From Litorimonas sp964511495 (GTDB taxonomy: Bacteria > Pseudomonadota > Alphaproteobacteria > Caulobacterales > Maricaulaceae), in assembly GCA_964511495.1 (NCBI GenBank), contig CAZEFT010000014.1, forward strand, positions 21,575 through 85,574: a stretch of 64,000 bases of DNA. The letters are read 5' to 3'. Of the stretch, positions 43,325 through 51,043 are shown piece by piece. Under the pieces are notes generated by a model. That model had not been told where the DNA came from. It made no database searches and worked only from the letters and a program-made list of their open reading frames with translations. Made by a program: the position numbers and the translations under genes. How positions within the stretch are numbered: the first letter of the stretch is position 1; every line of letters begins with the position of its first letter.

Positions 43325-44707
43325 ATGACCATCAAACAATCAGAAATACCGCAGAGCCTGCCCTCTTCCGAGGCCCTCGCTCCTGATCTGGAAAAGCTCT
43401 TATCTTTTGCCCAAAAAGCAGGAGCTGATTCATGTGATGCCGTGGCAACGCACGGCCGTTCTTTATCCGTCGCTGTGCGCGAAGGCGCGCTCGAAGATGT
43501 CGATAATAGCGAAGGACGGGATATCGGCCTGCGCGTCATGATTGAAGGCCGACAAGCCTGCGTTTCCAGTTCGGATATGTCTGAGGCCTCCTTAAAGATG
43601 CTCGCAGAACGCGCTGTTGCGATGGCTAAGCTCGCACCAAAAGACCCCTATTGCGGACTGCCCGACACATCTCTTTTATCGACTCGGGACACGCAACCTG
43701 ATCTGGAATTATGCGATGTAACCACGCGCACACCCGAAGACTTAAAAAATCGGGCCTTAGAAGTTGAGGCCGCGACTTTAGCCGTCAAAGGCGTAAGCCA
43801 AGCGGAAGGGGCGAGTGCAAGTTGGGCAAGCTCCGCCATTTATTTTGCGACGTCTGACGGTTTTGGCGCAGGGTGGGAATCATCCCGTCACGGCCTGTCT
43901 GTCACAGCGATTGCTGAAAAAGACGGTCAGATGGAGCGGGATTATGATTATGACGGCACACGTTGGCTCTCCGATTTGCGCTCCGCCGAAGAGATTGGCC
44001 GCCATGCGGGGGAACGCACCGTCGCCCGTCTTGGCAGTCGGCAACTCTCCTCAGGCCAATATCCCATAATTTTCGAAGAGCGTCTGGCGGGCGCGCTTGT
44101 CTCTGCTTTTTTGGGCGCAATTAATGGTAATGCCATTGCGCGGGGTGTGTCTTTTCTGAAAGACAAAATGGGACACGCTGTTTTTGGTGATCATATTCAA
44201 ATCATTGATGACCCCCATATTATTCGCGGGCAAGGCTCACGACCTTGGGACGGTGAAGGCCTGATTGCCCAAAAACAAGCCTTGGTCACAGACGGTGTCT
44301 TGCAGAGCTGGTTGTTAAATTCTGCCGCAGGGCGTCAATTAGGCTTGCCGTCAACGGCACATGCCTCACGCAGTATCGGCTCGCCTCCGGGTATCAGCGC
44401 GACGAATAGCTATCTCGCGCCCGGTGACATATCCTTTGACGCCTTATTAAAACAAATGGGAGACGGTGTTTTAATTACGGAAATGTTTGGCCCTTCTCTA
44501 AATTCCAACACAGGCGATTATAGTGTCGGCGTTGCAGGGGTGAAAATCGAAAAGGGTGAACGCGCCTACCCTGTTTCGGAAATCACCATTGCCGGGAATC
44601 TAAACGATGTTTTCAAAACACTTATCCCGGCCAATGATATTCGTTTTGACGGCGCAACCAATGCGCCAAGCCTTCTGACTGAAGGCCTGACTATAGCAGG
44701 ATCATAG
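43325..44707 (+). CDS. tldE: Metalloprotease inhibitor/partner TldE (PmbA)
   Basis: Non-catalytic partner of TldD, about 460 residues. The preferred start is ATG at 43325 (MTIKQSEIPQSLPSSEALAP); a TTG at 43316 in frame would add three residues. It lacks the HExxxH of TldD, as expected. Family segments include GREALEDVDNSEGRDIGLRV-like GALEDVDNSEGRDIGLRV, YDYDGTRWLSDL and GNLNDVFKTLIPANDIRF. CysQ-DUF4170 begins 2 bp after its stop. Confidence 0.93.
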   Translation: MTIKQSEIPQSLPSSEALAPDLEKLLSFAQKAGADSCDAVATHGRSLSVAVREGALEDVDNSEGRDIGLRVMIEGRQACVSSSDMSEASLKMLAERAVAMAKLAPKDPYCGLPDTSLLSTRDTQPDLELCDVTTRTPEDLKNRALEVEAATLAVKGVSQAEGASASWASSAIYFATSDGFGAGWESSRHGLSVTAIAEKDGQMERDYDYDGTRWLSDLRSAEEIGRHAGERTVARLGSRQLSSGQYPIIFEERLAGALVSAFLGAINGNAIARGVSFLKDKMGHAVFGDHIQIIDDPHIIRGQGSRPWDGEGLIAQKQALVTDGVLQSWLLNSAAGRQLGLPSTAHASRSIGSPPGISATNSYLAPGDISFDALLKQMGDGVLITEMFGPSLNSNTGDYSVGVAGVKIEKGERAYPVSEITIAGNLNDVFKTLIPANDIRFDGATNAPSLLTEGLTIAGS

Positions 44708-44709
44708 GC

Positions 44710-45813
44710 TTGGAGAACGAATCCGCCATTTGCCGCCCCTTGCCCGAAGACCGAGCTTTGCTCAAGCGCGTCATTTTGCAAGCCGGGAAAATCGCTAAAG
44801 ACGCATTTGAGGCCAATGACTCTGATGTCTGGGACAAAGAAAAAGGCCATCCCGTTACAGATGCCGATATTGCAGTGAATGACTTTCTCTATCGCGAGCT
44901 TCTGGCGGCGCGACCCGGCTATGGCTGGCTCTCCGAAGAAACCAAAGATGACCATTCCCGTCACGCCTGCCCCCGTACGTTTGTAGTGGACCCAATTGAC
45001 GGCACACGCGCCTTTATTGACCGCACGCCGAATTTTGTTGTCTCCATCGCCATTATTGAAGACGGAAAAAGCGTTGCGGGGGCCGTTTATAATCCTCTTA
45101 AGGACGAGTTGTTTACGGCGCATCTCGGCGGCGGTGCCCAGCGCAACGCAAAAGCCATTCACTGTTCCCGGCGAGATACGCTCAAAGACGCCAATATGGT
45201 GGGCTATCCCCGTAAATTTCGACGGCTTGGCTTTCCTGATATGCAGGTTAAAATCGCCAATTCCATGGCTTATCGCATGGTATTAGTCGCATGTGGTGAA
45301 GCCGATTGTACGGTCGCCTTTACCCCTAAATCAGATTGGGACGTAGCGGCTGCGACCCTTATCGCGACAGAGGCGGGAGCCGTTGTCACCAATATGCGCG
45401 GCGCTATTCCACAATTTGACAAAGACAGCACATCCGGCTTTGGCGTTATTTGTGCTGGCCCTGCTTTACACGCTTTGTTATTGGAGCGCGTCAAACCTGT
45501 TGTGGCAGACTATGATGCCAGTGCTAACAAACAGAAAGATTTTAAAGAGATGGGAACCACTATGTCGGATCGCGAAGAAAAATCCATTCAACTCCTACAC
45601 ATTGTGATTGGCGGCGAATTGGTCGACCCCAATCGGACTGAGTTTAAAAATCTGAAAGACGTTGATTTCGTCGGAGCCTACGCCAATTTCGCAGAGGCGC
45701 AGAAAGCTTGGAAATCAGCAGCGCAACGCACTGTTGACAATGCTCATACACGTTATTTCATTTTACATGCCCATGACCTGTTGGACCCCGATGGGGATGG
45801 CATCATCGGATAA
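44710..45813 (+). CDS. cysQ: CysQ-like phosphatase fused to a DUF4170 domain
   Basis: 367 residues in one frame. Residues 1-270 are an inositol-monophosphatase-fold enzyme of the CysQ type (hydrolyses 3'-phosphoadenosine 5'-phosphate in sulfur assimilation): metal-binding LSEETKDDHS and FVVDPIDGTRAFIDRTPNF, then KSDWDVAAATLIATEAGA. The last 83 residues (from Met285, codon at 45562) match the usually separate DUF4170 protein: QLLHIVIGGELVDPNRTEF, DFVGAYANFAEAQKAWKSAA, RYFILHAHDLLD. An AGAGATGGGA site precedes Met285, so a free DUF4170 could also be made from an internal start. The gene start is a TTG 2 bp after tldE. Confidence 0.88.
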   Translation: MENESAICRPLPEDRALLKRVILQAGKIAKDAFEANDSDVWDKEKGHPVTDADIAVNDFLYRELLAARPGYGWLSEETKDDHSRHACPRTFVVDPIDGTRAFIDRTPNFVVSIAIIEDGKSVAGAVYNPLKDELFTAHLGGGAQRNAKAIHCSRRDTLKDANMVGYPRKFRRLGFPDMQVKIANSMAYRMVLVACGEADCTVAFTPKSDWDVAAATLIATEAGAVVTNMRGAIPQFDKDSTSGFGVICAGPALHALLLERVKPVVADYDASANKQKDFKEMGTTMSDREEKSIQLLHIVIGGELVDPNRTEFKNLKDVDFVGAYANFAEAQKAWKSAAQRTVDNAHTRYFILHAHDLLDPDGDGIIG

Positions 45814-45833
45814 GTGCGCGCCACGCACATCTT

Positions 45834-47627
45834 ATGGAACAAGCCGTAACGGACAAGAGTACAACAGACCGTCAGCGCCTAAGACGTCTGTGGCAAAATT
45901 ATATCTGGCCGCAAAAGGGGAAACTCTTTGCGGCTGTTTTTTTCATGGCCCTATTGGCTATCACCACGGCGGCTTATACTTGGGTCATCAGCCTGATTAT
46001 TGATCAAGCTGGAAAAATGGATGAGAGCGAAAACGCTTTGGACGCCGCTAAAGGCTACGCCAAAATCATCCTGCCTTTCCTCATTCTCATTCCGTTTATT
46101 TCGGGATTGGCGAATTATTTCCAACGCATTTTGACCAATGCCATTGCCCTCAACACTGTAGGGAAATTGCAAAAAGAAATGTTTGTCAGTGCACACAATG
46201 CGGACTTTGCGGATTTTTCGCGGGAGCCAACGGGTAAATTGATTTCGAAATTTACGAATGATGTCACCGTTGTATCCAATGCGACTATCCGTGTTATGGG
46301 CAATGTCATCAAAGATGTGTTGACCGTGATGTTTACCATCGCCGCTATGTTGTGGCAAAACTGGCAGCTTTCTTTGGTGATGACGGTTTTTCTTCTGGCC
46401 TTTTGGCCGATCATCGTGATTTCCAAAAAAATGCGCGGGAATGCGAGAGATGTTCAAAACCATATTGGCGTCATCACATCTGATTTAAAAGAGAGTTTTA
46501 CGGGCGCCCGTATGGTAAAGGCTTACGGCTTGGAAGATGTCGAGCAGAAAAGATTGGGCCAGCGTTTCGATGAACGTATCCGTCTGTTTCTAAAACTTGT
46601 GACCCAACAAGCCCGAGTTGATCCGATTTTAGAGGTTTTAGGCGGTTTGGCGATTGCCGGTGTTGTCGTTTTCGGCATGTATCAGGTCAGCGCCGATATA
46701 GCCTCTGCCGGATCTATCGGCGCGGTTTTAACGGGCATCGCAATTCTCTCACCGCGTTTGCGAGCGCTCGGTACATTAAACAATGTGATGCAGGAAGGCC
46801 TGTCCGCGATTACGCGTATTTTTGATGTTATAGACCGACAGCCCACTATTCAGGAAAGTCCAACAGCCATTTCATTAGGGAAAGTCAAAGGAGAGATCAC
46901 GTTTGACCATGTCAGTTTCGCCTATGAAGACGGCACGCAAGCGCTCAGGGATATCTCTTTTCGCGCCAAGCCCGGTGAGACCATTGCTCTGGTCGGAGCG
47001 TCGGGCGGCGGTAAGTCCACAGTGATAAATCTTATCCCGCGCCTTTATGAAGTCGGTCACGGATCAATTCATTTGGACGGGCACGATATTCGGAAGGTGA
47101 GCTTTCACTCCTTGCGGAAAAATATGGCCTTGGTCAGCCAGAACGTCACATTATTTGATGATACAGTCGCCGCCAATATCGGCTTAGGGGATTTATCGGC
47201 TGATAAAAATGCGATTATCGCGGCGGCAAAAAATGCGGATGCGCATGAATTTATCGCGGCCCTGCCAAATGGTTATGAGACGTGTCTGGGTGAAGACGGG
47301 ATGAGCCTGTCGGGCGGTCAAAGACAACGCCTATCCATTGCCCGAGCGATTTTACGGGACGCGCCGGTTCTGCTCTTGGATGAAGCCACCTCGGCTTTGG
47401 ATGCGGAGTCAGAGACCAAGGTTCAGACCGCTCTGGATCATTTGGCGAAAGGCCGCACCACAATCGTCATCGCCCATCGCCTCTCCACCGTTCAGAAAGC
47501 CGATTGCATTTACGTTCTCGATAAAGGGCAAATCATTGAAAGAGGGACACATCAAGACTTAAAGCAGAAAAAAGGCGGCGCCTATGCGCGACTCTTAGCG
47601 CTACAAATCCGAGAGGCATCCCAATAA
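45834..47627 (+). CDS. MsbA-type ABC exporter (lipid-exporter family)
   Basis: 597 residues, a complete half-transporter: six helices (FFMALLAITTAAYTWVISLI, VMTVFLLAFWPIIVISK and others), then an ATPase with Walker A LVGASGGGKSTVIN, the LSGGQRQRLSIARAIL signature, Walker B VLLLDEATSAL and the H-loop VIAHRLS. This family exports lipid A or other lipids; substrate is inferred from sequence type only. The gene lies 20 bp after CysQ-DUF4170; alphaproteobacteria often keep this neighbourhood near lipid A genes. A terminator follows. Confidence 0.9.
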   Translation: MEQAVTDKSTTDRQRLRRLWQNYIWPQKGKLFAAVFFMALLAITTAAYTWVISLIIDQAGKMDESENALDAAKGYAKIILPFLILIPFISGLANYFQRILTNAIALNTVGKLQKEMFVSAHNADFADFSREPTGKLISKFTNDVTVVSNATIRVMGNVIKDVLTVMFTIAAMLWQNWQLSLVMTVFLLAFWPIIVISKKMRGNARDVQNHIGVITSDLKESFTGARMVKAYGLEDVEQKRLGQRFDERIRLFLKLVTQQARVDPILEVLGGLAIAGVVVFGMYQVSADIASAGSIGAVLTGIAILSPRLRALGTLNNVMQEGLSAITRIFDVIDRQPTIQESPTAISLGKVKGEITFDHVSFAYEDGTQALRDISFRAKPGETIALVGASGGGKSTVINLIPRLYEVGHGSIHLDGHDIRKVSFHSLRKNMALVSQNVTLFDDTVAANIGLGDLSADKNAIIAAAKNADAHEFIAALPNGYETCLGEDGMSLSGGQRQRLSIARAILRDAPVLLLDEATSALDAESETKVQTALDHLAKGRTTIVIAHRLSTVQKADCIYVLDKGQIIERGTHQDLKQKKGGAYARLLALQIREASQ

Positions 47628-47628
47628 A

Positions 47629-47658
47629 AAAGGCGGCCACGAAGAGCCGCCTTTCATT
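47629..47658 (+). terminator. Intrinsic terminator after the ABC exporter
   Basis: AAAGGCGGC at 47629-47637 pairs with GCCGCCTTT at 47646-47654, with an AT-rich tail. It ends the tldE-cysQ-exporter transcript and may also end the convergent methyltransferase gene. Confidence 0.75.
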
Positions 47659-47686
47659 CATTTTATATGGGGGCTTACGCCAAACG

Positions 47687-48631
47687 CTATGAGCGCTTTT
47701 TAAATTTCAAAGTCATCCGGTGGCTTTCGCCGATGGCTTTCATTTCCTCACGCAGGGCCTCATCGTCACGAGACGTTCCCAAAGTCGGCGGCAAGCGCCA
47801 AACGCCATCGCCTTTTTTGGCTTGGTCTTTCGGGTTTTCATTGATGTCGCTTTCCGCCACAAGATCAAATCCTGCTGCATCAAACGCCGCAATCACGGCT
47901 GATTTTTTCAAATAACCATTACTGCCTGTGGCCCACTCATCGTCGCGGTCTTCGCGTGCTTGATGCTGTACAACACCGACCAAACCGCCCGGCTTTAAAA
48001 GCGCATGCGTGTCTGCCAGCGCTTTTGTCATGTAATCACCTTCATCCTGAAAACGAGACAAATTATGCAAGCCACGAATGAAGAGTACCGCATCCGCAGT
48101 GCCGTCCAATGACGTGTCACGATTGCTAAAGGCAAAGGCTGTAACATCCGCAGAGCCTTCCCCGCCCCATTCTTTCGCTTTTGCCGTCCAGTCCTGTGGC
48201 CAAGTCTTTTTATTCTCAATAAATTCAGGTGTCGCAAAACCCCCAAATTCAGGCCACATATCCAAGGCGTAATCGACGCCAATAACTTTTCCGTCTTCAC
48301 CCAAATAAGGCAGAAGGATTTTAGTGTACCAGCCCCCTCCGGGCAAAACTTCAACGACGGTCATACCCGGTGCGATTTCAAAGAATGTCAGCGTTTCTTT
48401 CGGGTTGCGCGCTTCATAGCGGGCTTTGGCTTTCTCATCGCCTGCCTCAAGAATTGCCTCTAACTTTGCACCGTCAACGGCGACTTTCATCGTCGCCTTC
48501 ACCTTATCGGCCACTTCAGACGTCGCGCTCTTATCGCTCTCTGCATTGCCGCAAGCTGTCAGAGCCAAAGCGGCCAAGCCCGTCATTAAAGCGGTCTTCA
48601 GAGTGTTTTTCTGTATCGTTTTCCAGGTCAT
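47687..48631 (-). CDS. Exported methyltransferase-like lipoprotein
   Basis: 314 residues. It starts with a signal peptide and lipobox (ALTACGNAES), so it is predicted to be membrane-anchored and periplasmic. The mature part is a class I SAM-dependent methyltransferase-like fold: motif I TVVEVLPGGGWYTKILLPYL, then IGVDYALDMWPEF and FIRGLHNLSRF. It resembles the predicted methyltransferase family COG4798. SAM is not known to be available in the periplasm, so this is either repurposed or uses another nucleotide-like ligand. Monocistronic, flanked by terminators. Confidence 0.85.
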   Translation of the reverse strand: MTWKTIQKNTLKTALMTGLAALALTACGNAESDKSATSEVADKVKATMKVAVDGAKLEAILEAGDEKAKARYEARNPKETLTFFEIAPGMTVVEVLPGGGWYTKILLPYLGEDGKVIGVDYALDMWPEFGGFATPEFIENKKTWPQDWTAKAKEWGGEGSADVTAFAFSNRDTSLDGTADAVLFIRGLHNLSRFQDEGDYMTKALADTHALLKPGGLVGVVQHQAREDRDDEWATGSNGYLKKSAVIAAFDAAGFDLVAESDINENPKDQAKKGDGVWRLPPTLGTSRDDEALREEMKAIGESHRMTLKFKKRS

Positions 48632-48668
48632 TTTATCATCCTTTCACGGAAGTTTGGTCTTATTTTAC

Positions 48669-48694
48669 AAAAAAGAGCCCCATAAGGCTCTTTT
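48669..48694 (-). terminator. Intrinsic terminator after the NDUFA9-like gene
   Basis: AAAAGAGCC and GGCTCTTTT flank a five-base loop; on the minus strand a T-run follows. It lies just past the stop of the gene ending at 48710 and upstream of the methyltransferase start. Confidence 0.8.
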
Positions 48695-48709
48695 GCGCTC
48701 TCAAATTAT

Positions 48710-49696
48710 TCAGCCCTCAGCTTCTTCAGGCCAGCTATCTTTGCCGGGCTGATGAAACTCACCATATTTTCTGTATTTCACGAGATAAGTCGGGACGATT
48801 GCCTCAACCGTTTCCGGCGTAATCCCCAAATCAGAAAAGCCTAAAGCGTCTGAGCTGACAATATTATCCTGTTTCAAATTTCTGACCTGATCACGCGTCA
48901 GGAAAGGCGCAATGAAGGGTAGGGCACCGGAAAGCTCACCCATCAAACCCAGCATATTGGCCCCAAACCATGGGACAGGCACCAGCAAGCGTTTTTTGGC
49001 AATCACTTTGAGCATATAATCCAACAATTCCTTGAAGGAATAAGTGCGAGGGCCACCTAATTCGTAAGTTTTGCCTTCGCTGCCTTGTACAATTTTGCGC
49101 GCAATCGCATCGGCCACATCCCCGACATAAACAGGTTGGAATTGCGTATTACCACCACCGATTAAAGGCAAAGCGGGTGCTAATTGTGCCATTGCAGCAA
49201 AACGATTGAAAAATTCATCTTCTGCACCGAAAATAATAGAGGGGCGCATAATGTCGACACTTGGGACATGATGTCTGACGAGCGCTTCGCCTTCACCCTT
49301 CGTGCGTGCATAGTCGCTTTCACTATTTTCATCCGCACCAATAGCCGAGATATGGACAAAATTCTCAATGCCTGCAGCCGCTACCGCTTTGGCAACAGTT
49401 TCCGCCCCGCGCACATGCAGGGCCTCAAAGCTTTGCGGACCTTCTTCGTAAAGAACGGCCACCAAATTAATAACAGCGTCGGAGCCTTCAACCGCGTGGG
49501 CGACGGATTGCTCATAACGCAAATTGGCTTGCATAAGCTGGACTTGGCCAACACCACCGATGACTTTTAAATCCATACCCGTATGGGGGCGACGCATGGG
49601 AATACGCACGCGATAACCTTGCGCGACCAATGCCCGCACAACATGTTTGCCGAGAAACCCTGACCCGCCGAAAACAGTGACCAAACCTTTATTCAT
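48710..49696 (-). CDS. NDUFA9-like NAD(P)-binding protein
   Basis: 328 residues, atypical short-chain dehydrogenase/epimerase fold. N-terminal nucleotide loop VTVFGGSGFLGKHVVRALVA (GGxGFxG), VEGSDAVINLVAVLYEEG, and DIMRPSIIFGAEDEFFNRFA. In alphaproteobacteria these NDUFA9 relatives are associated with complex I; whether this one joins NDH-1 cannot be judged, as no nuo genes are near. It lies on the same strand as, and 59 bp downstream of, the phosphatase gene. Confidence 0.87.
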   Translation of the reverse strand: MNKGLVTVFGGSGFLGKHVVRALVAQGYRVRIPMRRPHTGMDLKVIGGVGQVQLMQANLRYEQSVAHAVEGSDAVINLVAVLYEEGPQSFEALHVRGAETVAKAVAAAGIENFVHISAIGADENSESDYARTKGEGEALVRHHVPSVDIMRPSIIFGAEDEFFNRFAAMAQLAPALPLIGGGNTQFQPVYVGDVADAIARKIVQGSEGKTYELGGPRTYSFKELLDYMLKVIAKKRLLVPVPWFGANMLGLMGELSGALPFIAPFLTRDQVRNLKQDNIVSSDALGFSDLGITPETVEAIVPTYLVKYRKYGEFHQPGKDSWPEEAEG

Positions 49697-49755
49697 GTCG
49701 TATCTGAACCTGTGTTAGAATTTGCAGGATGATTAGTCCGAATACATCATCATGT

Positions 49756-50232
49756 CTATGTCTTTGCGCGCAGGTGATCAATCAAACCATCACTCGCCGC
49801 TTCTATTAAATCCAGAACATGGTCAAATCCCTTTGCGCCACCATAATAAGGGTCTGGTACATCTTTCACGCTTAGCGTCTCGGCGAAATTTAGAAAAAGT
49901 TGCGGCTGTGTCTGCGCCTCTGCGGGTTTGATACGCCGCAAGTTTTGAAGATTGCGGGAGTCCATTGCCAGCACATAATCAAAATCGTGAAAATCCTGCT
50001 GTCTCACAGGGCGGGATTGCTGGCCTTCAAAACTATATCCTCGCCCCTGCCCCGCTAAAATTGACCGTTTATCAGGCCCCTCTCCGTGATGCGCAGCGGA
50101 CGTCCCTGCACTGTCAATCCGAATGTCCATCTCTTTATCCAGACCGGATTGTTCGACTTTATAACGAAAAACTGCTTCCGCCGTGGGAGAGCGACAAATA
50201 TTTCCAAGACAAACAAAGAGAATTGAGGGCAT
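49756..50232 (-). CDS. Low-molecular-weight protein-tyrosine phosphatase
   Basis: 158 residues. The P-loop VCLGNICRSPTAEAVF (C-x5-R) is at the very start and the general acid in DVPDPYYGGAKGFDHVL is near residue 125. Cytosolic enzyme that reverses tyrosine phosphorylation, often of polysaccharide kinases. Its start codon lies 8 bp from that of the divergent Sir2 gene, leaving no room for separate ribosome-binding sites. Confidence 0.94.
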   Translation of the reverse strand: MPSILFVCLGNICRSPTAEAVFRYKVEQSGLDKEMDIRIDSAGTSAAHHGEGPDKRSILAGQGRGYSFEGQQSRPVRQQDFHDFDYVLAMDSRNLQNLRRIKPAEAQTQPQLFLNFAETLSVKDVPDPYYGGAKGFDHVLDLIEAASDGLIDHLRAKT

Positions 50233-50240
50233 AAGGGCTT

Positions 50241-50957
50241 ATGGCCCAAGCCCCACATATTGTCATCCTTACAGGCGCAGGAATTAGTGCAGAAAGCGGC
50301 ATTGACACATTTCGGGCAGCAGGCGGTTTGTGGGAACAATATCCAATCGAACAAGTCGCGACCCCGGAAGGCTTCGCAAAAGATCCCGCCCTAGTGCATG
50401 AATTTTATAATAAGCGGCGAGCGGCGCTCAAAACCGTCAAGGCGAACGCTGCGCATGAAGCGCTTGCCGCACTTCAAAAGACACTCCGCCTTAAAGGGGG
50501 TGAGTTGACGATTATCACCCAAAACGTTGACGACCTGCATGAACGTGGAGGGGCGCGAGACGTCATCCACATGCACGGTGTTTTGACCTCAATGCTCTGT
50601 CAATTTTGTGAAGCGCGATGGCATTGGACGGATGATGCGTCGCCCGACATGTCCTGTCCAACGTGTTACGTCACATCCGGCCCCAGACCGGATATCGTCT
50701 GGTTTGGCGAGATGCCCTATCATTTAGAGAGAATTGACACAGCCATGGCCTCTGCCGATTTGTTTGTCTCCATTGGGACGAGCGGGGCGGTCTATCCCGC
50801 GGCGGGTCTCGTCAACGAAGCCCGACGAAACGGTATAACCACTTTGGAGCTTAATCTGGAACCGAGCCAAGGCTCCCACTTTTTTGATGAAAATCGCTTA
50901 GGCAAGGCGGGAGAGATTGTCCCTCTTTGGGTAAAAGAGATCACAGACGCTTTGTGA
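50241..50957 (+). CDS. cobB: NAD-dependent protein deacylase (Sir2 family)
   Basis: 238 residues, class III sirtuin. NAD-binding ILTGAGISAESGIDTFRA, NVDDLHERGGARDVIHMHGV (catalytic His), and the zinc pair CQFCEARW and CPTCYVTSGPRPDIVWFGE. Removes acetyl or other acyl groups from lysines in the cytosol. Divergent from the phosphatase with starts 8 bp apart; the DNA just before its ATG contains only a weak AAGGG. Confidence 0.93.
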   Translation: MAQAPHIVILTGAGISAESGIDTFRAAGGLWEQYPIEQVATPEGFAKDPALVHEFYNKRRAALKTVKANAAHEALAALQKTLRLKGGELTIITQNVDDLHERGGARDVIHMHGVLTSMLCQFCEARWHWTDDASPDMSCPTCYVTSGPRPDIVWFGEMPYHLERIDTAMASADLFVSIGTSGAVYPAAGLVNEARRNGITTLELNLEPSQGSHFFDENRLGKAGEIVPLWVKEITDAL

Positions 50958-51043
50958 GCCTAAAGCCTCACCTATGGCAACCTCGCCCTAAACGGCTCGA
51001 CAAAGCACAAGCGGCATTCTATCCCTGATTTAGGGAGAATTTT

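Noticed and set aside
44566..45162. 198-codon minus-strand frame
   Set aside because: Antisense to tldE and cysQ; no signal, domain or ribosome-binding site.
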